A stretch of DNA of 64,000 nt from Streptomyces solicavernae. GTDB lineage: Bacteria > Actinomycetota > Actinomycetes > Streptomycetales > Streptomycetaceae. Below the pieces are notes generated by a model. That model saw nothing but the letters and a program-made list of their open reading frames with translations. It was not told the DNA's origin and did not search any database. The stretch covers positions 1 through 64,000 of the forward strand of contig NZ_JASCIR010000024.1 of NCBI RefSeq assembly GCF_029968095.1, given 5' to 3'. This document shows positions 50,852-60,081 of this stretch, piece after piece. The position numbers and the translations under genes were made by a program. Position 1 is the first letter of the stretch, and every line of letters begins with the position of its first letter.

Positions 50852-51215
50852 GGTTCTCGTGTCTCCGTCCGTCCGCGGCGCCGCCTGCGCGACCCGGCTC
50901 CTCATGGCAGTCACATTAGAGGCGGGGCGCGGCCCGTGCTTCTCCGATCCTGACCGGAGGGCCCCCGTCCGCAGCGGGCCTCGGGCGCGGGCCTGCCCGT
51001 CCCCGTCGGAACGCGCGACCGTGATCGCCGTACGCCGCCGTTACGTCGTAAAGTGACCACCGCTCATCTTCGAACCACCGCCCGCATGCTCCGAGTTGGG
51101 CAGAACCGGACGGCCGTCGTACGCGTCGTGACCTTCGGTGTGCGCGCCGTGCACACCGCTGACGCAGACGGGCGGCCACGGCACCGGGCCGGACGACCAA
51201 GGGGATCAGACCGCG
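50852..51215. promoter_or_regulatory. 364-base divergent intergenic region, UvrA-like / kinase
   Basis: The region contains the leaders of both divergent genes. A short inverted repeat CTCCG/CGGAG near 50942-50959 and a ribosome-like AAGGGG before the kinase are the only elements seen. I could not recognise an SOS-type or other operator. Confidence 0.4.
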
Positions 51216-53234
51216 ATGACGAGTGCGACCGGCGGGGGCGACGACAACGTCGAGGGCGGTATCAAGCCACTCACCACGGCCGATCCGGCCCACATCGGCC
51301 CCTATCAGCTGCTCGGCCGGCTCGGCGCGGGCGGCATGGGGCGGGTGTACCTGGCGCGGGCCGGGAGCGGCCGTACGGTCGCGGTGAAGGTGGTGCACGA
51401 GGAGCACGTCGAGGACGGCCAGTTCCGGGCGCGGTTCCGGCGTGAGATCGGCGCGGCCCGCAAGGTCGGCGCCCGCCACACCGCGCCCGTCCTGGACTCC
51501 GACCCGGACGCCCGGCTCCCCTGGGTCGCCACGGGGTACGTGCCCGGGCTCTCCCTGGAGCAGGTGGTACGGGGCCATGGCCCGCTTCCCGCGCAGGCCG
51601 TGCACGCGCTCGGCGACGGCATGCTGCGCGCCCTGGAGGACATCCACGGCGCCGGGATCGTGCACCGGGACCTCAAGCCGTCCAACGTGATGCTGACCGT
51701 GGACGGGCCGCGCGTCATCGACTTCGGCATCGCCCGTGCCGTACAGACCGACGTCGAGTCGATGCTGACCAGCACCGGCATGGTGATCGGCTCGCCGGGC
51801 TTCATGGCGCCGGAGCAGATCCTGGGCGAGGGCTCCGGCCCGAAGTGCGACGTGTTCGCGCTGGGCTGCCTGCTGATGTACGCGGCCACGGGCGTGCTGC
51901 CGTTCGGCCACGGGGCCAGTAACCAGCACGCCGTGATGTACCGGATCGTCGAGGGCGAGCCGAAGCTCGGGCGGCTGAAGGACGAGCGGCTGCGTGCCCT
52001 CGTCGCCCGCTGCCTGACGAAGGACGTCGCCGAACGGCCCGATGTGGCCGCGCTGTTGGCGGACGAGGAGCGGCGCGCGGCGGTGCCGTCCGGTACGGAG
52101 CTGCCGGGCGCGGTCGTCACGCATCTCGCGCAGCAGGCGGCCCGGCTCCTGGACGCGGAGGTCGCCACCCCGGCCCGCGAGGAGCCCGCGGCCGGGGCAC
52201 CGCCCGTCGACCGGGAGACGGCCCCGCCGCCCGTCGACCGGGAGACGGCCCACCTCGGCGGACCGAAGGCGGAGGCGGACGCCGGGGCCGAGGCCGGGGC
52301 CGAGGCCGGGGCCGAGGCCGGGGCCGGGGCCGAGGCCGGGGCCGGGGCCGGGGCCGGGGCCGATTCCAGGCCCTCGGGCGCGGCCGGGCCTGAGCCGAAG
52401 GCCGAGGCCGGCCCGGTGGGTCGGCGCGAGGAGGAGCGCGGGCGGGGGCGCCGTCTCCGGACGCTCGCCCTGTCGGTGCTCGCGGTCCTCGCGCTGGGCG
52501 GCGGCAGCCTTGCCCTGCTCCAGCCCTTCGGCGGCTCCGACGACAACGCGGCACCCCCGAAGGGCGGCCCGGCGGCCTCCTCGGGGCCCGACTCGCCGTC
52601 CGGGCCCAGCAGTTCACCGTCGGGGGAGGACAAGGACGAGAGTGACGAGGGTAAGGACGAGGACAAGGGCGGCAAGGACGGCGGCGGCTCCGGCGACGGC
52701 GGCAAGGGCTCGGCCGACTCCGCGGGCGCCTCCGGCCAGGGCTCCGCGGGCTCCGCGGGCGGCGCGGCGGACGACGGTGCGGGCGAAGGCGGCGCCGGCT
52801 CCGGAACGTCCACGGGCAGTGACTCCGGGTCGGGGGACGACGGCGGCTCCGGCTCGTCCGACGGCTCCGGTGGCGGCAGCGGAGGCGAAGGTGGAGGCGG
52901 AGGTGCGGTGCCCGAGTTCTTCGTCGACACTTGGAGGTACGCCGAGTCCCTCGACTACAACGGCCAGCCCGACACCGTCACGATCCACGCGAGCGGCTCG
53001 GTGCGCATGGTCGAGGAAGTGAACGGCAAGGCGTGCGTGTACACGGCGAAGGTGACGTCCAAGTCCAACCAGAACACCCGGATCGACATCGGCACGGCGA
53101 CGCTGACCAGCAGTGGCGCCCCGTACTCCTGCTACAAGACCCTGGACCCGTCGTACTTCGCTGTGAACGGAAGCGGGATCCAGCGCGGCTCAGGCGCCCC
53201 GAACACCAACGGCTACGACTACAAGCGCGCCTGA
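51216..53234 (+). CDS. Transmembrane Ser/Thr protein kinase (PknB-like) with secreted sensor tail
   Basis: A 672-residue Hanks-type kinase. Residues 28-290 are the kinase: GAGGMGRVYLAR, Lys58 in VAVKVV, HRDLKPSN, DFGIA and APEQ. An Ala-Gly-Glu repeat linker (about 350-385) leads to one membrane span (TLALSVLAVLALGGGSLALL). Outside the cell are a long Gly/Ser/Asp linker and an 85-residue C-terminal domain (FFVDTWRYAESLDYNGQPDT to the end) with two Cys. No PASTA repeats are present, so the ligand is unlikely to be peptidoglycan fragments of the PknB kind. ATG 51216 chosen; AAGGGG lies about 12 bases upstream. Confidence 0.93.
   Translation: MTSATGGGDDNVEGGIKPLTTADPAHIGPYQLLGRLGAGGMGRVYLARAGSGRTVAVKVVHEEHVEDGQFRARFRREIGAARKVGARHTAPVLDSDPDARLPWVATGYVPGLSLEQVVRGHGPLPAQAVHALGDGMLRALEDIHGAGIVHRDLKPSNVMLTVDGPRVIDFGIARAVQTDVESMLTSTGMVIGSPGFMAPEQILGEGSGPKCDVFALGCLLMYAATGVLPFGHGASNQHAVMYRIVEGEPKLGRLKDERLRALVARCLTKDVAERPDVAALLADEERRAAVPSGTELPGAVVTHLAQQAARLLDAEVATPAREEPAAGAPPVDRETAPPPVDRETAHLGGPKAEADAGAEAGAEAGAEAGAGAEAGAGAGAGADSRPSGAAGPEPKAEAGPVGRREEERGRGRRLRTLALSVLAVLALGGGSLALLQPFGGSDDNAAPPKGGPAASSGPDSPSGPSSSPSGEDKDESDEGKDEDKGGKDGGGSGDGGKGSADSAGASGQGSAGSAGGAADDGAGEGGAGSGTSTGSDSGSGDDGGSGSSDGSGGGSGGEGGGGGAVPEFFVDTWRYAESLDYNGQPDTVTIHASGSVRMVEEVNGKACVYTAKVTSKSNQNTRIDIGTATLTSSGAPYSCYKTLDPSYFAVNGSGIQRGSGAPNTNGYDYKRA
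52282..52364. repeat. In-frame GC-rich tandem repeat, 6/12-bp unit (GGGGCCGAGGCC)
   Basis: Repeats of GCCGGGGCCGAG and GCCGGG encode the alternating Ala-Gly and Ala-Glu linker between kinase domain and membrane span. Confidence 0.85.
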
Positions 53235-53451
53235 ACGCCGGGCCGCGCCACCTCCAACAGACCGGCAACAGCGGCCGGCCGCCGCCGGGGCGCCCTTGTG
53301 CGGACCGGCGCGAGGGTCTTGGGTGGACGGGTGCGTCTTCCGGGGCGGCGTCCGTACGCCCGCGTGCGCGCCCGCTCACGGAGGTCACCCCCAAGGCCCC
53401 AAGGCCCCAAGGGCCCGACGCCCCGACGCCTTCGAACAGGAGGAACCGGCC

Positions 53452-54732
53452 ATGAGTGAGGCCGACTGTACGGAGCACGACACGCTGGTGTCCGAGGACG
53501 AGGTGGAGGCGCTCGTCCACGGCATCTGCTTCAAGACCGGACCGCCCCGAAGAGTGGGCGTGGAACTGGAGTGGCTCGTCCACGAGGTGCACGCCCCCCG
53601 ACGCCCCGTACCCCCCGAACGGTCCGCGGCGGCCGCCGCCGCACTGCGCGCCCTGCCCCTGCGTTCGGCCCTGACGGTCGAACCCGGCGGCCAGCTGGAG
53701 CTGAGCTCGCTGCCCGCCGCATCGCTGACGGAGTGCGTCGCCTCCGTCTCCGCCGACCTCCGCCTCGCCCGCAGCGAACTGGACGCCCTGGGGCTCGGCC
53801 TCTCCGGACTCGGCCAGGACCCCTGGCACCCGCCGCGCCGCCTCCTCGACGACGCCCGCTACATCGCGATGGAGCGGTACTTCGACCGCACCGGTCCTGC
53901 CGGGCGGGCCATGATGTGCTCGACGGCCTCGGTGCAGGTCTGCCTCGACGCCGGGTACGAGGAACCGGGCCCCCTCGGGCACGGGCGGCGCTGGCGCCTG
54001 GCCCATCTGCTCGGCGCGGTCCTGGTCGCCGCGTTCGCCAACTCCCCGCTCGACCGGGGCCGTCCGACGGGCTGGCGGTCCACCCGGCAGGCGGTGTGGG
54101 CGGCGATCGAGCCGGGCCGCAGCGCCGCTCCCCTGGAGGCCGCCGAGCCGCGCGACGCGTGGGTGCGGCACGCCCTGGACGCGCCGGTGATGTGCGTCCG
54201 TACGCCCGAGGGGCCGTGGTTGGTGCCGGAGCGGGTCAGCTTCCGGGACTGGCTGCGCGGCGGCGCGCTGCCCCGGCCGCCGACCCGCGCCGACCTCGAC
54301 TACCACTTGACGACGCTGTTCCCGCCGGTCAGGCCGCGCGGCCATCTGGAGCTGCGCATGATCGACGCGCAGCCCGGCCGGGACGGCTGGCTCGTACCGC
54401 TCGCCGTGACCGAGGCGCTGTTCGAGGACCCGCAGGCCGCGGAGCGGGCGTACCGCACCGTGAAACCGCTGGCCGAACGGGCCGCGGGCGAGGACGGCGC
54501 GGCCGCCCCGCGCAGCCCGCTGTGGCTGGACGCCGCCCGGCACGGCCTCGCCGACCCGGAGCTGCGCGAGGCCGCCGAGGACTGTTTCGCCGCCGCCCTG
54601 GAGGCGCTGCCCCGGCGCGGCGCACCGGACGCGGTCGTGGACGCCGTCGGCGCGTTCGCGGAGCGCCATGTCGCGCGGGGCCGCTGCCCGGCCGACGACC
54701 TGCTCGACGAAGTGACCGGGAGGACACCTTGA
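53452..54732 (+). CDS. egtA: Glutamate-cysteine ligase EgtA (ergothioneine biosynthesis)
   Basis: A 426-residue GCS2-family ligase making gamma-glutamylcysteine, the sulfur donor substrate for EgtB. Signatures are VGVELEWLVHEVH near residue 35, TVEPGGQLELSS, MMCSTASVQVCLDAG and RPRGHLELRMIDAQP. ATG 53452 follows AGGAGG. It is the first of four coupled genes egtA-egtB-egtC-egtD; the egtB start overlaps its stop. Confidence 0.93.
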   Translation: MSEADCTEHDTLVSEDEVEALVHGICFKTGPPRRVGVELEWLVHEVHAPRRPVPPERSAAAAAALRALPLRSALTVEPGGQLELSSLPAASLTECVASVSADLRLARSELDALGLGLSGLGQDPWHPPRRLLDDARYIAMERYFDRTGPAGRAMMCSTASVQVCLDAGYEEPGPLGHGRRWRLAHLLGAVLVAAFANSPLDRGRPTGWRSTRQAVWAAIEPGRSAAPLEAAEPRDAWVRHALDAPVMCVRTPEGPWLVPERVSFRDWLRGGALPRPPTRADLDYHLTTLFPPVRPRGHLELRMIDAQPGRDGWLVPLAVTEALFEDPQAAERAYRTVKPLAERAAGEDGAAAPRSPLWLDAARHGLADPELREAAEDCFAAALEALPRRGAPDAVVDAVGAFAERHVARGRCPADDLLDEVTGRTP

Positions 54733-56087
54733 ACACCCCCATGGACCCGCCCGACGAGGAGGCGCTGCGCACCGCCGCCCGCGCCGCCCTGACCACCGCG
54801 CGGGACCGCACCCGGCTGCTCACCACCTGCGTGGACGAGGCCGAACTGACCGCACAGCACTCGCCGTTGATGTCGCCCCTCGTGTGGGACCTCGCGCACA
54901 TCGGCAACCAGGAGGAGCAGTGGCTGCTTCGCGCCGTCGCCGGGCGCGAGGCGATGCGGCCGGAGATCGACTCGGTGTACGACGCGTTCGAACACCCGCG
55001 CGCGGAGCGCCCCTCGCTGCCGCTGCTTCCGCCGGACGAGGCACACCGGTACGCGGCGGAGGTGCGCGGCCGGGCCCTGGACGTCCTGGACACCAGCGCG
55101 CTGCGCGGCTCGGCGCTGGTGGACGCGGCGTTCGCGTTCGGCATGATCGCGCAGCACGAGCAGCAGCACGACGAGACGATGCTGATCACGCACCAGCTCC
55201 GCAAGGGCCCGGCCGCGCTCACGGCCCCCGACCCGGAGCCGGTGCGGCAGCCACCCGCGGCCCGTGAGGTCCTGGTCCCCGGCGGCCCGTTCACCATGGG
55301 CACGTCGACCGAGCCGTGGGCCCTGGACAACGAGCGCCCGGCGCACCGCCGCGAGGTGGCCGCGTACTGGATCGACACGACGCCGGTGACGTGCGGCGCG
55401 TATCTGGAGTTCCTGGCGGACGGCGGGTACGACGAGCCGCGCTGGTGGGACCCGGCGGGATGGGCGCACGTGCGCGAGCACGGTCTCGTGGCGCCGCTGT
55501 TCTGGCGGCGCGAGGGCGGGCAGTGGCTGCGCCGCCGCTTCGGGGTGACGGAGCCGGTGCCGCCCGACGAGCCGGTGCTGCACGTGAGTTGGTACGAGGC
55601 GGACGCGTACGCCCGCTGGGCGGGGCGCCGGCTTCCCACCGAGGCCGAGTGGGAGAAGGCCGCCCGGCACGACCCGTCCGCCGACCGCTCCCGCCGCTAC
55701 CCGTGGGGCGACGCAGACCCGGCCCCGGACCACGCCAACCTCGGCCAGCGCCACCTCCGCCCGGCCCCGGCGGGCGCGTACGAGGCGGGCCAGTCACCTT
55801 TGGGCGTACGGCAGTTGATCGGCGACGTGTGGGAGTGGACGGCGAGCGACTTCCTGCCCTACCCGGGGTTCGCGGCGTTCCCGTACCGCGAGTACTCGGA
55901 GGTGTTCTTCGGCGGCGACCACAAGGTGCTGCGCGGCGGCTCGTTCGCCGTGGACCGGGTGGCGTGCCGGGGCACGTTCCGCAACTGGGACCATCCGGTG
56001 CGGCGGCAGATCTTCTCCGGCTTCCGCACGGCGCGGGACGCGCGCGTGGACGAGGCGGCCGGGACGGCCGGGGCGGTGGTGCGCTGA
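54729..56087 (+). CDS. egtB: Ergothioneine sulfoxide synthase EgtB
   Basis: A 452-residue non-heme iron enzyme joining hercynine and gamma-glutamylcysteine with oxygen to the sulfoxide. The DinB-like N-terminal domain supplies iron ligands: His in AHIGNQEEQW near residue 55 and the pair in HEQQHDET near 140. The C-terminal FGE-sulfatase domain has PGGPFTMG, RRLPTEAEWEKAAR and VLRGGSFAVD. I use the TTG at 54729, which overlaps the egtA stop and has GGAGG at ideal spacing; ATG 54741 is the alternative. Confidence 0.94.
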   Translation: MNTPMDPPDEEALRTAARAALTTARDRTRLLTTCVDEAELTAQHSPLMSPLVWDLAHIGNQEEQWLLRAVAGREAMRPEIDSVYDAFEHPRAERPSLPLLPPDEAHRYAAEVRGRALDVLDTSALRGSALVDAAFAFGMIAQHEQQHDETMLITHQLRKGPAALTAPDPEPVRQPPAAREVLVPGGPFTMGTSTEPWALDNERPAHRREVAAYWIDTTPVTCGAYLEFLADGGYDEPRWWDPAGWAHVREHGLVAPLFWRREGGQWLRRRFGVTEPVPPDEPVLHVSWYEADAYARWAGRRLPTEAEWEKAARHDPSADRSRRYPWGDADPAPDHANLGQRHLRPAPAGAYEAGQSPLGVRQLIGDVWEWTASDFLPYPGFAAFPYREYSEVFFGGDHKVLRGGSFAVDRVACRGTFRNWDHPVRRQIFSGFRTARDARVDEAAGTAGAVVR

Positions 56088-56860
56088 TGTGCCGTCACCT
56101 CGCCTGCCTGGGCCCGCCGGAACCCCTCGGCGAACTCCTCGTACGTCCGCCGCACAGCCTCTACGTGCAGTCCTGGGCGCCGCGCCGGCAGCGGCACGGG
56201 ACAGTCAACGCCGACGGGTTCGGGGTGGGCTGGTACGCGGACGGAGATCCGGTGCCGGCCCGGTACCGGCGTGCCGGGCCCGTGTGGGGCGACGAGTCCT
56301 TCGCGGACCTGGTGCGGGTGGTGCGCAGCGGCGCGTTCCTCGCGGCGGTGCGGGACGCGACGCGCGCGGGCGCGGACGGGGAGGCCGCGGCGGCCCCGTT
56401 CGCGTACGGGCCGTGGCTGTTCAGCCACAACGGGATGGTGGCGGGCTGGCCCGACTCCCTTGCGGAGCAAGCCCGTTGCCTGCCCGCCGAGGAACTGCTC
56501 GCCCTGGAGGCGCGCTGCGACTCGGCGCTCGTGTGGGCGCTGCTGCTGCACCGGCTGCGGTCGGGCGACGCACTGCCGCAGGCACTGGCGGACACCGTCA
56601 CGGAGGTCGCGGCCGCCGCGCCGCGCTCGCGCCTCAACCTGCTGGTGACGGACGGCACCGAGATCGCCGCGACGGCCTGGGGCGACAGCCTCTGGTACCG
56701 GCACGAGCCGGCCGGCGGCCGTACGGTCGTCGCCTCCGAGCCCTACGACGACGCGCCCGAGTGGTGCGAGGCGCCCGACCGGACGCTGCTGACCGCGAGC
56801 CGCACCGAAGTACTGCTGACCCCGCTGAAGGACCCGGAGCCGAAGGAGCCGATGGCGTGA
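56087..56860 (+). CDS. egtC: Gamma-glutamyl hercynylcysteine sulfoxide hydrolase EgtC
   Basis: A 257-residue class II glutamine amidotransferase-fold hydrolase that removes the glutamyl group in ergothioneine synthesis. The N-terminal nucleophile Cys2 (MCRHLACLG), NADGFGVGWY and LFSHNGMVAGW are the expected motifs. Its ATG shares one base with the egtB stop (TGATG), and its end overlaps egtD, so all four proteins are translationally coupled. Confidence 0.93.
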   Translation: MCRHLACLGPPEPLGELLVRPPHSLYVQSWAPRRQRHGTVNADGFGVGWYADGDPVPARYRRAGPVWGDESFADLVRVVRSGAFLAAVRDATRAGADGEAAAAPFAYGPWLFSHNGMVAGWPDSLAEQARCLPAEELLALEARCDSALVWALLLHRLRSGDALPQALADTVTEVAAAAPRSRLNLLVTDGTEIAATAWGDSLWYRHEPAGGRTVVASEPYDDAPEWCEAPDRTLLTASRTEVLLTPLKDPEPKEPMA

Positions 56861-57819
56861 GCACGCTGCAGTTCACCCGCACCCTGCCCGAGGACGCCAC
56901 CGGCGCCGCACTGCGCGCCGACGTCCTCACCGGCCTGACCGCCTCGCCGAAGACGCTGCCGCCGAAGTGGTTCTACGACGCGCGCGGCAGCGAGCTGTTC
57001 GACGAGATCACGACCCTGCCGGAGTACTACCCGACCCGCGCCGAGCGGGAGATCCTGCTGACCCGCGCGGAGGAGATCGCGGCCGCCACCGGGGCCCGTA
57101 CCCTGATCGAGCTGGGCTCCGGCTCGTCCGACAAGACCCGCCATCTCCTGGACTCCCTGGCCGAGTTGGCGATGTACGTGCCGGTCGACGTCAGCGAGAG
57201 CGCGCTGCGGCAGGCCGCCGAGGCGCTGCGCGCGGAGCACCCGGGCCTTGCCGTGCACGCCCTGATCGCCGACTTCACCGCCCCGCTCGCCCTGCCCGCC
57301 ACGCCGGGGCCGCGCCTGGTGGCGTTCCTCGGCGGCACCCTCGGCAACCTGCTGCCCGCGGAGCGCGCGGCGTTCCTCGCGTCGGTACGGGCGCTCCTCT
57401 CGCCGGGCGACGCGCTGCTGCTCGGCACCGACCTCGTGAAGGACGAGGGGACGCTGGTGGCGGCGTACGACGACGCGGCGGGGGTGACGGCGGAGTTCAA
57501 CAAGAACGTCCTGAACGTCATCGACCGCGAGCTGGGCGCCGACTTCGACCCGGACGCGTTCACGCACGTGGCCCGCTGGGACCCGCGGGAGGAGTGGATC
57601 GAGATGCGGCTGCGGGCCCGCACCGACCTCTCCGTGAAGATCCCCGCCCTGGAGCTCGCGGTGGACTTCGCGGCGGGCGAGGAGCTGCGCACGGAGGTCT
57701 CGGCGAAGTTCCGGGAGGCCGGTGTGCGGGCCGAGCTGCTTGCGGCGGGCCTGACGCCGGCGCACTGGTGGACGGACGACGCGGGCCGGTTCGCGCTGTC
57801 GCTGTCGCGGGTGGCGTGA
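56857..57819 (+). CDS. egtD: Histidine N-alpha-methyltransferase EgtD
   Basis: A 320-residue SAM-dependent enzyme that trimethylates histidine to hercynine, the first step of ergothioneine synthesis. Typical motifs are KWFYDARGSELFDEITTLPE with YYPTRAE, SAM loop IELGSGSSDKTR, FLGGTLGNLLP and AEFNKNVL. GTG 56857 overlaps the egtC stop (GTGA) and has AAGGAG nine bases upstream. No egtE lyase gene follows; the last step may use an unlinked enzyme. Confidence 0.95.
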   Translation: MSTLQFTRTLPEDATGAALRADVLTGLTASPKTLPPKWFYDARGSELFDEITTLPEYYPTRAEREILLTRAEEIAAATGARTLIELGSGSSDKTRHLLDSLAELAMYVPVDVSESALRQAAEALRAEHPGLAVHALIADFTAPLALPATPGPRLVAFLGGTLGNLLPAERAAFLASVRALLSPGDALLLGTDLVKDEGTLVAAYDDAAGVTAEFNKNVLNVIDRELGADFDPDAFTHVARWDPREEWIEMRLRARTDLSVKIPALELAVDFAAGEELRTEVSAKFREAGVRAELLAAGLTPAHWWTDDAGRFALSLSRVA

Positions 57820-57856
57820 GGGGGCGGCCCCGCCGTACGCGTGCTGCACTGGACGT

Positions 57857-58204
57857 ATGACGTATCACGCGATCGTCGTCGCCGATGTGCAGGGGACGAT
57901 CACGCAGTGGAGCGACGGCGCGGAGCGGCTGTTCGGCCACTCCGCGCCGGATGCCGTGGGCCGCACCCTCGACCTGCTGGTCCCCGAGCGGCTGCGCGAG
58001 GCGCACTGGGCGGGGTTCCGGCGCGCCATGGCCCACCCGGAGATCAAGGACATGGCGGCCGACCTGCCGGTCCACTGCGCCGACGGCGCGGAACGGCTGT
58101 TCGCGGGGCGGCTGTTGGTGCTGTGCGACGGGCTCGGGGCGGCGCTGGGTGCGATGGGGATCTACGCGAGCGAGGGGAGCACGGGGGTACGGCCGTTCGG
58201 CTGA
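57857..58204 (+). CDS. Single PAS-domain protein
   Basis: A 115-residue protein that is essentially one PAS fold: VVADVQGTITQWSDGAERLF, GHSAPDAVGRTLDLLVPERL and ADGAERLFAGRLLVL. There is no output domain, membrane segment or HTH. Such stand-alone PAS proteins bind small ligands or cofactors and partner with other regulators. It lies 37 bases after egtD on the same strand and may be co-transcribed. Its ligand is unknown. Confidence 0.82.
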   Translation: MTYHAIVVADVQGTITQWSDGAERLFGHSAPDAVGRTLDLLVPERLREAHWAGFRRAMAHPEIKDMAADLPVHCADGAERLFAGRLLVLCDGLGAALGAMGIYASEGSTGVRPFG

Positions 58205-58329
58205 CTTGTCCCGGCATCGTCCCAGGGCCGGGCCGCCCTCGGCCCGCCGTCGCCTCGCGGCCCGTCGCCCCCTGGGGCACGGTGGTGAAGTCATCACGCG
58301 TGTGACCAAGCGAAAGGAGTGCGGCCGCC

Positions 58330-58548
58330 ATGTCCGACCACACGTACCGGGTCTCCGAGATCGTCGGCACCTCGCAGGAGGGCGTCGACCAGGCCATCCG
58401 CAACGGCATCGCCCGCGCCGCACAGACGGTGCGCGGCCTCGACTGGTTCGAGGTGACCCAGGTCCGCGGCCATATCGTCGACGGTCAGATCGAGCACTAC
58501 CAGGTCGGCCTCAAGGTCGGCTTCCGCATGGAGGAGGCGGAGGGCTGA
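58330..58548 (+). CDS. Dodecin (flavin-binding protein)
   Basis: A 72-residue dodecin. The sequence YRVSEIVGTSQEGVDQAIRN, then RAAQTVRGLDWFEVTQVRGH and HYQVGLKVGFRME, matches the beta-alpha-beta-beta subunit that assembles into dodecameric flavin (or CoA/FMN) storage spheres; the Trp in LDWFEV stacks with the isoalloxazine. ATG 58330 follows AAAGGAG. It is followed by a hairpin terminator. Confidence 0.93.
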   Translation: MSDHTYRVSEIVGTSQEGVDQAIRNGIARAAQTVRGLDWFEVTQVRGHIVDGQIEHYQVGLKVGFRMEEAEG

Positions 58549-58560
58549 CCTTCCCCTCGA

Positions 58561-58622
58561 ACGCCGGACAGGCTGCGCGGGGCTGTGACATGTGTGGCTG
58601 AGAAAACCAGCCCGTCCGGCGC
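58561..58622. terminator. Terminator hairpin of a common Streptomyces intergenic type
   Basis: GCCGGACAGGCTG (from 58563) pairs with CAGCCCGTCCGGC (to 58620) around a long loop. The motif family (GCCGGACGGGCTG...CAGCCCGTCCGGC) is, from memory, frequent between Streptomyces genes. It separates dodecin from the convergent HAD gene. Confidence 0.7.
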
Positions 58623-58713
58623 TTGAGGACGAGCCCGCAGGGCGACCGAGGGTGCCCGAGCCAACGGTGCGGGACCGCAACCCCGCCTCAGCCCTGCCTC
58701 AAGCCTCAGCCCC

Positions 58714-58783
58714 GCCTCCCCCGCCTCACGTCCGCCTCCCCCGCCTCACGTCCGCCCCTCCCGCCTCACGTCCGCCCCTCCCG
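58714..58783. repeat. Tandem repeat, 20-bp unit, 3.5 copies
   Basis: GCCTCCCCCGCCTCACGTCC occurs twice, then twice in a variant with CCCCTCCC (second partial). The array runs into the 3-prime end of the HAD phosphatase gene. Confidence 0.85.
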
Positions 58784-59254
58784 CTCCTGCGCATCCTTCA
58801 GCTCCGCCGACGGGTCCGCCCACGCGGCCCGTACGACCCGGAAGCCCGCCTGCCGCGCGGCCTCGCAGACCAGCTCGTCGTCGTCGACCAACACCCGCAC
58901 CTCGCGGGCGCGGGCCAGCCGGCGCAGCACGTCCAGCTTGGTGTGCCGGGCCGGCCTGCGGTCGCTGTCGCGCCGCATCCAGATGCGCCCGGCGGGCAGC
59001 CCGTGCCGCTCCAGCCAGGCCTCGGTGTCGGCGCGGCAGCGCTCGGGCCGGCCCGTCAGGTACTGGATCTCGCACTGCTCGGCGTGCGTACGGACCAGGG
59101 CGATGCCCTCGGCGAGCGGCGGGTCGTCCGGCGCGGCCGCGAAGAAGCCGCTCCAGTCGCGCGGCCTGCCCTCCAGGAAGTGCTGGCGGTGCGCGGTGCC
59201 GGCGAGGGTGTTGTCGACGTCGAACACGGCGACCGGGCGGGGTGCGTGGTCCAT
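58766..59254 (-). CDS. HAD-superfamily phosphatase (PNKP phosphatase-like)
   Basis: A 162-residue HAD protein. Motif I is AVFDVDNTLAGTAHR with both Asp present, motif II IQYLTGRPE, Lys in RHTKLDVL, and motif IV VLVDDDELVCEAARQAG. The TGRPE and MRRDSDRRP elements resemble the phosphatase half of polynucleotide kinase-phosphatases and phage-like 3-prime phosphatases. ATG 59254 is where conservation starts; an earlier start would add an Arg-rich leader. Its extreme C-terminus is coded by the tandem repeat next to it. Confidence 0.85.
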   Translation of the reverse strand: MDHAPRPVAVFDVDNTLAGTAHRQHFLEGRPRDWSGFFAAAPDDPPLAEGIALVRTHAEQCEIQYLTGRPERCRADTEAWLERHGLPAGRIWMRRDSDRRPARHTKLDVLRRLARAREVRVLVDDDELVCEAARQAGFRVVRAAWADPSAELKDAQEREGRT

Positions 59255-59394
59255 CCGGCCAGCGTAACGAGCCCTTCGGGAAGCAGGCGCAGGCGTCCCG
59301 CGTTGTACGGGCCGTGACCTCACCGACCCCGACCTCGACCCCGACCCCGACCTCGACCTCGGCCCCGACCTCGACCCCGGCCTCCGTACTCGCC

Positions 59395-59894
59395 AGGACC
59401 CGGTTCTCCGTACTCGACCGCTCCCGCACCCTGCAGGGCCAGGGCGCGCCCGCCGCGCTCCGCGCCACCGGGGCGTTCGCGCATGGGTATCCGAGCATCA
59501 CAGCGCCGGGTTCAAGCCGTCCGACTGGGCCGACGAGCCGTACGTGATCATCGCCGGCACCGTCGCCGTGGCCGCCGACAGGGCGTCGGCGCGCCGGCTG
59601 CTGATCCCCGAGGCCTGGTCGATGGCGTACTCCCGCACCCACGGCGTCTTCCCGCCGCTCGCCCCGGCCGAGGAGATCGAGGCACGCGACATGACTCCGA
59701 AGGAGCGGGAGTTCTACGAGCAGGGCATCGCCGGGCAACTGCACGGCACCGAGGACGAGGTGGCCGCCGGGCTCGACGAGGTGATCGTGGCGAGCGGCGC
59801 GGACGAGGTGCTGGTGACGACGTCCACGTACGACCGGGACGGGATGCTGGACTCGTACCGCCGCCTGGCCCGGCTCGCGGGACTGTCCGGCTGA
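59395..59894 (+). pseudogene. Remnant of a luciferase-like (LLM) flavin-dependent monooxygenase
   Basis: Three family segments occur in order but in two frames. RFSVLDRSRT, the usual N-terminus, is in one frame (about 59400-59450). WVSEHH, normally near residue 45, is in another frame at 59484-59501, and is followed directly by FKPSDWADEPYVIIAGTVAV and the complete C-terminal part (EAWSMAYSRTHGVFPPL, DEVLVTTSTYD). Some 190 central residues including much of the barrel are gone. The intact LLM form is about 340 residues. The product cannot be a functional enzyme. Confidence 0.72.
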
Positions 59895-60081
59895 CTGCGG
59901 CTGTGGCCCTTGCGGCCCCCTGGTGCTGCTGGCCGGTGGTGCTGCTGGCCGGTGGGCTGCGGCGGTGGCGGTCCTCGATGCAGTGACGTCGGGCACGCCC
60001 TAGAATTGCGGAGTTTGTCCCCGACGCTCCCGACGCTCCCGACGCCCCCACGCCCCCGCCCCCGACCCCGCGGAGCCCCCC

